11,420 nt of DNA from an uncultured Blautia sp. GTDB lineage: Bacteria > Bacillota > Clostridia > Lachnospirales > Lachnospiraceae. Below the pieces are notes generated by a model. That model was not told the origin of the DNA. It was given only the letters and a program-made list of their open reading frames with translations, and ran no database searches. The position numbers were made by a program, and so were the translations under genes. The stretch lies in NCBI GenBank assembly GCA_946629475.1, contig CAMOXX010000070.1:1-11420 (forward strand), in the 5' to 3' direction. Below, piece after piece: positions 1 through 7,878 of this stretch; the first letter of the stretch is position 1, and the number at the start of each line of letters is the position of its first letter.

Positions 1-1
1 C

Positions 2-3000
2 TGCTTGAAGCTGGGGGCGGCATTTGCGGTTCTGAACGCCCGCGATCCGGAAGACCGGCTGGAATACATCTTCAGGGACTGCTCCGCCGCTCTTGTTGTG
101 AGAGAGGACTTTTTTGCAGACGCAGGCAGCTTCAGGCCGATTGAGAAGGAGGCTGCCGTGTCGGACGAAGATACGGCCATGCTGGTGTACACCTCAGGTT
201 CCACCGGCAATCCCAAGGGAGTGATCATCGACCAGCTCGCGATTTTTTCCAGCATACGCAAAACAGTCACGGAAGATGATGTTTTTGGCATGGGAGCGCC
301 GTTTTACTTTATTGCAGGCAGTAAAACTCTGTTTATCGGACTTGCATGCGGCTGTACAAATGTCCTGATCCCATTAGCCGCTATGCGCGACCCGCAGCTT
401 CTTGCAGAATTTCTTGCAGAGCATCAGGTCACCGTCACCTTTATCAGCCCGAAGGTTCTGCGCTATTTTAAGCCGATTGGGAATTCGCTGAAAAAGGTAC
501 TGGCGGGGAGCGAGCGTTTAAGCGGCATATGGAGCGATCAGTTCAAAATCTGCAACAATTACGGTATGTCAGAGACTGTCGCGTCCGTGCTGGAGTTTGA
601 AGTGGACCGGCCGTATGAAAACACGCCGGTAGGCAAACCCTTAAAAGGGACAGAGGTCTATCTGCTCGACGGGAACGGGCAGGAGGCCGAAGAGGGCGAA
701 ATCTGCGTGGCCGGTCATCTTGGAAAGGGATATCTCAATCTTCCCGCGGAGAGTGCGAAGGTATTTGTTCCCAATCCTTTCAGGGACAGGGATGGCTTTG
801 ACACGATGATCCATACCGGGGATCTCGGAAAGCGGCTGCCCGATGGAAACATTGTCTATTTAAACCGCATTGACTGGATGGTGAAGATTAACGGCCAGCG
901 TGTCGAACCGGGTGAGATCGAAGCAAAGCTCAGGAAAATCGAAGGGATCGCGGACGCGGCAGTAAAGGATTTCACGGATGCTTCGGGGCAGACTTTCCTT
1001 GTGGCTTATTATGTTCTGAAGAAAGAACTGGATGAAGCGCTGATCCGGGAGAGCCTGAAGGGCATGCTGCCGGATTATATGATTCCGTCCTTTTTCGTGC
1101 GCCTTGACAGGCTCCCGGTGAATGCAAACGGCAAGCTCGACCGCGGCGCGCTTAAAAATCCTGACATCGGTGAAAAACGGACCGTCTACGCAGCTCCCGA
1201 AAATGAACTGCAGGAGAAGATTGTCAGGGCTTATGAGAAAGTGCTGAATCTTTCCGGCATCGGTATCGACGATGATTTTTTCTCCCTTGGAGGGGATTCC
1301 ATCAAGGTCATCATGCTGCAGAGCCTGCTGAAGGATGTGGGCGTGACGGTTGCGGCAGGCGAGATCTTCGAGGCGCATACCCCGAGGGCGCTTTCTGCCT
1401 CAAAGGGCTATTCATCCCCGCTGTCCGGCTACAAGGGGCACGAGGCAGATGCATATCCCCTGACCCGGGCGCAGATGAGCATTTATCTGGACAGCCTGAT
1501 GCCGGGGAAGGAAACTGCCTATAATAACACCTTCGGACTGTTTCTGCCGGACGGCATGGACGCGCCGCGGCTGATCCATGCAGCCGAAACCGTGCTGAAT
1601 CATTATCCTGTTTTCCTTTCGGCCGCGCGGATCGTGGACGATGAGCCGTCCCTGGTCCCGCTTAAGAATGAGAAAATCGCGGTGGCACAGATTGAGACGG
1701 ATGAAACGGATAAAGAGGTCCTGGCACAGCGTATCAATACGCCCTTTGAGCTCGACAGGGGACCGCTCTGCCGGGCAGCGGTGTTCCATACGCCGGAGGG
1801 GCTGTTCTTTGTCTGCACGGCCCATCATCTGGTCAGCGACGGCAGCTCCCTGTCAATTGTGGCGAAAAATATTGCGGCAGTTTATAACGGGAACGCGATC
1901 GCCGATGAGGATATGAGCAACTTCACGCTGGCGCTTTATGAGTCAGAGCATAAAGACGAAATGAAAGCCGACGAAGACATCTACCGCCGGATGCTGGATG
2001 AGATGGATGGCGATACGGCTCTCTATCCCGATGATGACCCGGCGCTCGCTGATTTTGCCGGCAGGCTTGGAACCTTCCATACCAGCTTATACGCGGGCAG
2101 GAAGGATCTTTCCGGTACGCTCCTTCCGACCCTGTCACAAAACGGCGTCACCGAATCCAGTCTGTTTATGACGGCTTACGCCTATATGCTGGGACTGATG
2201 TGCGGCCAGAAGGACGTGCTGTTTTTTGCGGGGGAGAACGGACGCCATGATCCCGTGCTTATGAACACGGTGGGCATGCTGGTACACAATATACCTGTAT
2301 TTGTCAGGCTTGATGAGAAGGAAAACGGGCTGGCCTTCGTAAAACAGCTGCAGGAGCTTTTCCATGAACTGGTAAGCCATGACAATGCGGATTATGCCGC
2401 ACTGCTGGGTGAGTATTCGGTCAGGCCGGACAATTTCTTTGTCTATCAGGGGGACATGTTTACGGGTGTTTCCATGGACGGCCGCAGGATTCCGATGGAA
2501 TTGTTTGCTTCCCGTGACGTCATGGCTTCCCTGACCCTGCATGTGATCAAGCAGTCAGACGGTGATTATGCGCTGTGCTTCGATTATGCGGCAGAAAAAT
2601 ACAAAGCTGACACCATCCGGCGCATGGCTGCACTTTACGTGCAGATCGTGAATGGACTGTGCGGCGGGGGCAGGCTCTCAGACATCCGCCTGACCACGGA
2701 TGAAAATCTTCTGGAGATGGATGCTTTCAATGATACGCAGGCGGATTATCCTGTGACTGACATTGTATCCATGTTCCGGACAAGCGTAGAGCGGTATCCC
2801 GATCATCCGGCGGTTATTTTTAAGGACAGGGTCTTTTCTTATTCTGCTCTGGATGAGGCATCTGAGCGCATCGCGGGGTATCTCAGAGGACAGGGGATCC
2901 GAAAGGGGAGCGTTGTCTCCATCCTGATTCCCCGCTGTGAGTATATGCCCATCACCGCGCTGGGCGTGCTGAAAGCCGGCGCGGCGTACCAGCCGCTGGA

Positions 3001-5635
3001 TCCGGGCTATCCCACAGAGCGCCTGGCTTTAATGATGGAGGATGCTGCCTGCAGTCTTCTGATCGCGGAGGAAGATCTGCTGGAAAAGGTGCCGGATTAC
3101 AAAGGACCGGTCCTGCTGCTGAAGGATATCCCTTCGCTTCCGGAATGCGAAGCAGTCAAAGACCACCCCGCTCCGGAGGATCTTTTCATCCTGCTGTATA
3201 CTTCCGGCTCCACCGGCGTACCCAAGGGCGTTATGCTCGAGCACCACTCCCTGGCCAATTTCTGCCAGTGGTATCAGGATTACTATCAGCTTGACGATAT
3301 GAGCCGGGTGGCAGCGTATGCCAGCTTTGGATTCGATGCCTGCATGATGGACATGTACTCTGCACTGACCGCAGGGGCGTGCACCTGCATCGTGGAGGAG
3401 GAGATCCGGCTGGACCTCAAGGCGATGGAAGAGTGGTTCAACCGCCTGGGGATCACCCACAGCTTTATGACTACCCAGGTGGGACGGCAGTTCTATGCCA
3501 TAGCCAATGTTCCCAGTCTGCGTTACCTGTCGACGGGCGGAGAAAAGCTGGCCGGCGTGGAACTCAGGCCTGAGATCACGACGAAGCTTATCAACGGATA
3601 TGGCCCTACCGAGTGTACGATTTTTACAACTGTCTTTCCTTTGGAAAAGCATCATGAGAGGATCCCCATCGGTAAACCTCTGACAAACTATAAATGTTAT
3701 GTCGCGGATGAGCATATGCGCCGTCTGCCGCCCATGGTTCCGGGGGAGCTTCTGATCGCCGGGCGCGGCGTCGGGCGGGGGTATCTGAACAAAGCTGAGC
3801 TGACAGACAAGGCTTTTGTCCGGAATCCGTTCTCCGGCGATCCGGAGTATGAGCGCGTATACCACACGGGGGACGTTGTACGTCTGCTTCCTGATGGCAA
3901 CTATGATTTTGTCGGCAGGAACGACGGCCAGGTGAAGATCAGGGGCTTCCGTATTGAGCTGACGGAAATCGAGGTTGTCATCCGGGAATTCCCGGGCATT
4001 AAGGACGTCACGGTCCAGGCCTTTGACAGCGAGGGCAGTGAAGGGAAATTTATAGCGGCGTATATCGTATCGGACAATGAGATTGATATCGATGCGCTCA
4101 ATGAATTCATTGCCGCGCGCAAGCCTTACTACATGGTGCCCGCGGTGACAATGCAGATTGAGAGCATCCCGCTGAACCAGAATCAGAAGGTCAACAAAAA
4201 GGCACTGCCGAAGCCGGTCCGGAAAGCGGTGGAGATCGTACAGCCCGCGAATGATGTGGAGCGCACGCTGTTTGACATCTGCGCCAAAATCGTGGGCTAT
4301 GAGGAATTCGGCGTTACCGTTCCCTTTGAGGAGATCGGATTCACCTCTCTGTCATATATAGAGCTTGCTTCCAAAGTGATCAGCAGTCTGGGAGTGGAGT
4401 TTAAGCTTTCAGACCTGATGGCAGGGGGAACGACAATCCGCTCGCTCTCAGAACGGATCAGCAGGGCGGATCTGCCGGCAGAAAGCCACAGGGAGCAGAA
4501 AGACCGTTATCCTCTGGCACCGCAGCAGTATGCGCTTATGTATCACAGCATCGCTTCTGACATGTACAGGGAGTTTATCTTCACAGAAGAATGGTCGGAT
4601 GCCCTGGCGGTCAGAAAGGCATTTGTCAATATCATCAACAGCTTTCCTTATCTGTATACGACATTCAGGCAGGAAGACGGAGAATGGTACCAGATCCCAT
4701 ACGACGGGCAGATGCTGACAGAGGAAGATGTTCCTGTCTTTGACGGGGCGCCTTCACAGAGCGACATTGATACGTTCTGCACACCTTATGAGATCGCAGA
4801 GGCGGAAAGGCTCTTTGATCTGTGCGTATACAATGGCGAAAAAGTGATCGTTCTGCTTCATGTACATCATGTGCTGATGGACCACGTCTTTATGGAAAAG
4901 TTTGTTTCCTATATCAGTGAGTCCTTAAGAAATCCGGCTTTCAGGCCTTCTGAACAGGCAGATTATTATGAGTACGCCCTGGAGCATGCGGCCTCAAAAT
5001 CTCCGGCGGAGGGAAAAGAGCCTCACAGGGTGGAAACATTCATAACGATCCGCGACGGTGTGAATATGAATAATATGAAGCCGGTCATGGACAAGTACAA
5101 AATTCAGCCTGCCGAGTATATGTTCGGGCTCGTGAGCCAGGCATATCTGGATGTCCTTGGCCTGGATGAGACTGTGATCTACAACGTGTTCGGAGGACGC
5201 AACGAGGCGAGATACTTTAACACGGCCGGTTACTTCCCGATGGGCGTTCCGATTCATGTCAGGAAGGAAGCGGATATCTTCTCCCATGTGAAGCAGGATA
5301 TCGTGGCGTCTCTGGCAGGCTGCACGCCGAAGGACGATTACGCCTATAATGCCATCGTGAACCATAAATACGAATGGCCGTTTATCACTTATAACTGCAT
5401 GGATTATATATCCGTGACAAAGGACTTTGAACTGATATCCCTTCAGAGTAAAAATACGCCCATCTCAGAGGAAGTGAAGGAAGCAAATGCCCATATTCAG
5501 TTCCTCTGCTATGTGTATCCCGGGCAGGGCGTTGTGGTAAACCTCCTTTATGATCCTTCTACGATCAATGATGAGCAGGCGAAGGCCATACTTGACAGAG
5601 CAAAGGAAATTTCAAAAGCACGGGCCGCGAAATGA
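2..5635 (+). CDS. Non-ribosomal peptide synthetase, 3' part: A1(partial)-T1-C-A2-T2-C(terminal)
   Basis: Multimodular NRPS, a cytosolic assembly line that activates acids as adenylates, loads them on phosphopantetheine carriers and condenses them. The frame is open to the left edge, so the true start is upstream; residue numbers here count from the in-frame TTG at position 5. A1: TSGSTG at 63-68, NNYGMSE at 184-190, HTGD at 270-273, NGK lysine 377. T1: LGGDS with carrier serine 432. C: from about 483, HHLVSDG at 607-613, of the LCL-like type since no epimerase precedes it. A2: about 900-1400, LLYTSGSTG at 1063-1071, NGYGPTE at 1197-1203, HTGD ending 1290, lysine 1395. T2: IGFTS with serine 1448. 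Terminal C-like domain: about 1500-1876, HHVLMDH at 1621-1627. No TE or reductase follows. A1 lacks the usual Asp235 equivalent. By hand alignment to GrsA, the A2 specificity letters read approximately D-A-M-F-S-G-G-I-F-K, closest in my memory to a valine-type code but only partly matching. NRPS identity is certain; substrates are not. Confidence 0.97.
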   Translation, partial: CLKLGAAFAVLNARDPEDRLEYIFRDCSAALVVREDFFADAGSFRPIEKEAAVSDEDTAMLVYTSGSTGNPKGVIIDQLAIFSSIRKTVTEDDVFGMGAPFYFIAGSKTLFIGLACGCTNVLIPLAAMRDPQLLAEFLAEHQVTVTFISPKVLRYFKPIGNSLKKVLAGSERLSGIWSDQFKICNNYGMSETVASVLEFEVDRPYENTPVGKPLKGTEVYLLDGNGQEAEEGEICVAGHLGKGYLNLPAESAKVFVPNPFRDRDGFDTMIHTGDLGKRLPDGNIVYLNRIDWMVKINGQRVEPGEIEAKLRKIEGIADAAVKDFTDASGQTFLVAYYVLKKELDEALIRESLKGMLPDYMIPSFFVRLDRLPVNANGKLDRGALKNPDIGEKRTVYAAPENELQEKIVRAYEKVLNLSGIGIDDDFFSLGGDSIKVIMLQSLLKDVGVTVAAGEIFEAHTPRALSASKGYSSPLSGYKGHEADAYPLTRAQMSIYLDSLMPGKETAYNNTFGLFLPDGMDAPRLIHAAETVLNHYPVFLSAARIVDDEPSLVPLKNEKIAVAQIETDETDKEVLAQRINTPFELDRGPLCRAAVFHTPEGLFFVCTAHHLVSDGSSLSIVAKNIAAVYNGNAIADEDMSNFTLALYESEHKDEMKADEDIYRRMLDEMDGDTALYPDDDPALADFAGRLGTFHTSLYAGRKDLSGTLLPTLSQNGVTESSLFMTAYAYMLGLMCGQKDVLFFAGENGRHDPVLMNTVGMLVHNIPVFVRLDEKENGLAFVKQLQELFHELVSHDNADYAALLGEYSVRPDNFFVYQGDMFTGVSMDGRRIPMELFASRDVMASLTLHVIKQSDGDYALCFDYAAEKYKADTIRRMAALYVQIVNGLCGGGRLSDIRLTTDENLLEMDAFNDTQADYPVTDIVSMFRTSVERYPDHPAVIFKDRVFSYSALDEASERIAGYLRGQGIRKGSVVSILIPRCEYMPITALGVLKAGAAYQPLDPGYPTERLALMMEDAACSLLIAEEDLLEKVPDYKGPVLLLKDIPSLPECEAVKDHPAPEDLFILLYTSGSTGVPKGVMLEHHSLANFCQWYQDYYQLDDMSRVAAYASFGFDACMMDMYSALTAGACTCIVEEEIRLDLKAMEEWFNRLGITHSFMTTQVGRQFYAIANVPSLRYLSTGGEKLAGVELRPEITTKLINGYGPTECTIFTTVFPLEKHHERIPIGKPLTNYKCYVADEHMRRLPPMVPGELLIAGRGVGRGYLNKAELTDKAFVRNPFSGDPEYERVYHTGDVVRLLPDGNYDFVGRNDGQVKIRGFRIELTEIEVVIREFPGIKDVTVQAFDSEGSEGKFIAAYIVSDNEIDIDALNEFIAARKPYYMVPAVTMQIESIPLNQNQKVNKKALPKPVRKAVEIVQPANDVERTLFDICAKIVGYEEFGVTVPFEEIGFTSLSYIELASKVISSLGVEFKLSDLMAGGTTIRSLSERISRADLPAESHREQKDRYPLAPQQYALMYHSIASDMYREFIFTEEWSDALAVRKAFVNIINSFPYLYTTFRQEDGEWYQIPYDGQMLTEEDVPVFDGAPSQSDIDTFCTPYEIAEAERLFDLCVYNGEKVIVLLHVHHVLMDHVFMEKFVSYISESLRNPAFRPSEQADYYEYALEHAASKSPAEGKEPHRVETFITIRDGVNMNNMKPVMDKYKIQPAEYMFGLVSQAYLDVLGLDETVIYNVFGGRNEARYFNTAGYFPMGVPIHVRKEADIFSHVKQDIVASLAGCTPKDDYAYNAIVNHKYEWPFITYNCMDYISVTKDFELISLQSKNTPISEEVKEANAHIQFLCYVYPGQGVVVNLLYDPSTINDEQAKAILDRAKEISKARAAK

Positions 5636-5730
5636 GACAGATTTTGCCCGCGGATGTAAGCGTCAGCGCAGCAGACGTGGCTGCAAAAAAGTCATCCGGG
5701 GGCATTTCGTCAGAGCTCAAAACTTTGTTT

Positions 5731-5740
5731 AGGGAGGAGG
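5731..5740 (+). promoter_or_regulatory. Strong ribosome binding site deciding the start of the GT2-GH3 gene
   Basis: AGGGAGGAGG lies 5 nt before the ATG at 5746. It is the best Shine-Dalgarno match near this gene. No comparable site precedes the alternative in-frame ATG at 5632, which overlaps the NRPS stop codon. The site supports translation from 5746, where the family 2 glycosyltransferase homology also begins. Confidence 0.8.
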
Positions 5741-5745
5741 ATGAT

Positions 5746-7878
5746 ATGAGAAAAAAGGAAGTATCGGTTATAATACCTGTCCATAATACGGATCTGGGAA
5801 TGTTTTCAAACTGCATAAGATCGCTGAAAAATCAGGAGATCGGTTTTGAGAATATAGAGCTTGTTGTTGTGCTTCATAACTGCAACGCGGAGACGGTCAC
5901 AGGAGTAAGGGATATCCTTGCTCCTTCAGACAGCGTCGTGATAGCGGAGCTTAACAATGAAAGCCATTCCCCCTCCAGTCCCAGGAACCATGGAATCGAT
6001 CTTGCGACCGGCGATTATCTTACTTTCCTGGACGCGGACGATATGCTGACGCCTGAGTGCCTCAGGCTCTCCCTGGAGTATATCAAGGAGGCAGGAGCGG
6101 ATCTCTGCCATTTCAGAAAGAAAATCCAGATGGAGCAGGAGGGGAAGATCACCTTTAATGAGCTGGTTTTATGGGATCAGACCCAGGAGATGACAGCAAT
6201 CAGCATCGACGCGTTAGACCACCGGATGTATTTTGTGGGAGCGTGGGGGATGTCCACAGGCAAGCTGTTCAGAAGGCAGCTTCTTGTGGATAACAATCTG
6301 AGATTTGATGAAAGCATCAAGTTTGCGGAAGACTATCATTTTATGCTCTGTGTATTCGGAAAGGTCAGGTCGATCTGCCTTGCGCCCCAGCTGATCGGAT
6401 ATATCTATTTTGTGAACGGAAACTCGCTGGTACAGACAACGAAGATTACGGAGGAACTGCTGCTGGACTATGTTGCCGGATTTCAGAAGGTCTTTGACAA
6501 AGGAATAGAGAATCATATCTGGATGAATGACACCATGGGAAGCATCATGCTGATCATTCTGAACTGGATGTATGCCTGCACGGACCTGACAGATGAGGGC
6601 CGGCAGAAGGTCAGGGCTTATATGGAACCTTACATCAGAAGCCTTGAGCCGGTCAAACCCTCAAAGCTTTATCCTGCGGGTAAAAGCTACAGGATGAATG
6701 CATATCTTTCAAGATATATCCTTGACGAAGAGACAGAGCTGGAAACCTTTATCGCGCGCGACGATGAGGGAATCGGCCAGACCTTTATAGACAGGCAGAA
6801 AGATGCCTTGTCAGGAGTCATGGGACACGGGATTCATTCTGACTATTCCCGGCACTATGGTTTTGACCGGATCACTACCATCGAGGAATATGACAGGAGA
6901 CTGCCTGTCTCTGATTATAATCTGTACTGTCCTATGATAGAGCTTACCATTCAGATGGGAGAAAGAGGGATCTTTACAGATAATGAGATCAGCGCATACG
7001 CCCTTGTGTACGGAAAGGAGCCGGAGCCGGAAAGAATTCCGATGACAGAGCCGGCAATCGTGCCTTATGTTCATGCCCTCAGGAAGAGCCTGGGAACTTC
7101 AAAGACATTTCCGGTTTCCGAGGCCCTGCCTTTCAAGGCCTCGCATCTGACGATGGATTTCAAATACACGAATTCTGTCTATGGCGTGATCCTGAAGGCG
7201 TATATAGCTGAGGCAGAGAGCTTTGGATGCGGCTATGCCACTTTCACCACGCCGAAGGAATATCTTTTCCCGGAAAAGGAGCAGGATATGAGACTTATGC
7301 GCCTTGTCTGGGCCCTTAAGGAACGGGATGTGGAGAGTATATTTGCACCGGATCCCGAATCGCTCTGCTCCTGTTTAAAGGATCTTGCCAGGAACTGGGA
7401 AGGCGTCTGCGGGAAGATCGAAGAGACCGACCGGGAGAGGGCGGATGAACTCCGGGCTCTGTTTCTTTCCGGGAAAAAACCTGCACTCAGAGAAATCTGG
7501 CCTTCAGTTCGCAAGGTTGTCTGCTGGAACGCGACGGACGACAGGGCTTTGGATGACATAAAGCCATGGTTTTCTGATGTGTCCTTCTCCAGAGGATATT
7601 ATGCGGATGCGTATGCTCTTTACGGGGAGATCTGCGGAGACAGCGGCGAAGTCGAGCTGGATGCGGATTATGTATTTTATGAATTTGTTCAGCTGTCGGG
7701 CAATGCTGAAAAAGCAGTCTGTACTGCGGCAGATATATCAGAGGGAGAAGTGTATAAACTCCTTGTAAGCAATCTGAGCGGTCTTTACCGCTATGATACA
7801 GGCATGTCCGTAAAGTGTGTTCATACAGACGGGCAAAAAGTTGTTGTGAAAGGGTATGGAGGAGAGATAGGAGAATGA
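5746..7878 (+). CDS. Fusion of family 2 glycosyltransferase and degenerate GH3-like domain
   Basis: A 710-residue protein. Residues 1 to about 230 are a GT-A family 2 glycosyltransferase: VSVIIPVHN at 6-14, the SPRNHG segment before the DADD metal/nucleotide-sugar motif at 96-99, and an ED pair at 195-196 in the acceptor/catalytic-base position. Residues about 345-710 resemble the GH3 family (acyl-acid amido synthetases of the adenylating superfamily): a YGFDRI...LPVSDYNLY stretch from about 371, an IPMT segment, FYEF around 644-647 and GLYRY at 679-683. The ATP motifs are altered: the TSGTTG-type loop reads VYGKEP, the ASEG-type segment reads DAYA, and YRxGD reads YRYDTGM. The GH3 part is also shorter than usual (about 350 against 500-600 residues). 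It is therefore probably non-catalytic for adenylation, perhaps a binding or scaffold domain. An alternative start at 5632 adds 38 residues with no domain match and no ribosome site. It overlaps the next gene by 4 nt. The GT2 half should be active; its donor and acceptor are unknown. Confidence 0.88.
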   Translation: MRKKEVSVIIPVHNTDLGMFSNCIRSLKNQEIGFENIELVVVLHNCNAETVTGVRDILAPSDSVVIAELNNESHSPSSPRNHGIDLATGDYLTFLDADDMLTPECLRLSLEYIKEAGADLCHFRKKIQMEQEGKITFNELVLWDQTQEMTAISIDALDHRMYFVGAWGMSTGKLFRRQLLVDNNLRFDESIKFAEDYHFMLCVFGKVRSICLAPQLIGYIYFVNGNSLVQTTKITEELLLDYVAGFQKVFDKGIENHIWMNDTMGSIMLIILNWMYACTDLTDEGRQKVRAYMEPYIRSLEPVKPSKLYPAGKSYRMNAYLSRYILDEETELETFIARDDEGIGQTFIDRQKDALSGVMGHGIHSDYSRHYGFDRITTIEEYDRRLPVSDYNLYCPMIELTIQMGERGIFTDNEISAYALVYGKEPEPERIPMTEPAIVPYVHALRKSLGTSKTFPVSEALPFKASHLTMDFKYTNSVYGVILKAYIAEAESFGCGYATFTTPKEYLFPEKEQDMRLMRLVWALKERDVESIFAPDPESLCSCLKDLARNWEGVCGKIEETDRERADELRALFLSGKKPALREIWPSVRKVVCWNATDDRALDDIKPWFSDVSFSRGYYADAYALYGEICGDSGEVELDADYVFYEFVQLSGNAEKAVCTAADISEGEVYKLLVSNLSGLYRYDTGMSVKCVHTDGQKVVVKGYGGEIGE

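Noticed and set aside
860..2542. Series of - strand open frames (860-1378, 1412-1828, 2135-2542)
   Set aside because: All antisense to well-defined A1, T1 and C domain sequence, with low-complexity basic or His-rich translations typical of shadows.
3029..3865. 278-codon open frame on the - strand
   Set aside because: Lies fully inside the A2 domain of the NRPS, whose motifs are unmistakable. The antisense product has no domain I recognise and no ribosome site of note; a shadow of codon bias.
7815..7874. Upstream GTG start for the first ATP-grasp gene
   Set aside because: Would add 20 residues read out of the end of the GT2-GH3 gene. The family begins with a beta strand matching MKVVVYS at 7875, and the ATGA overlap with the preceding stop is typical of operons.
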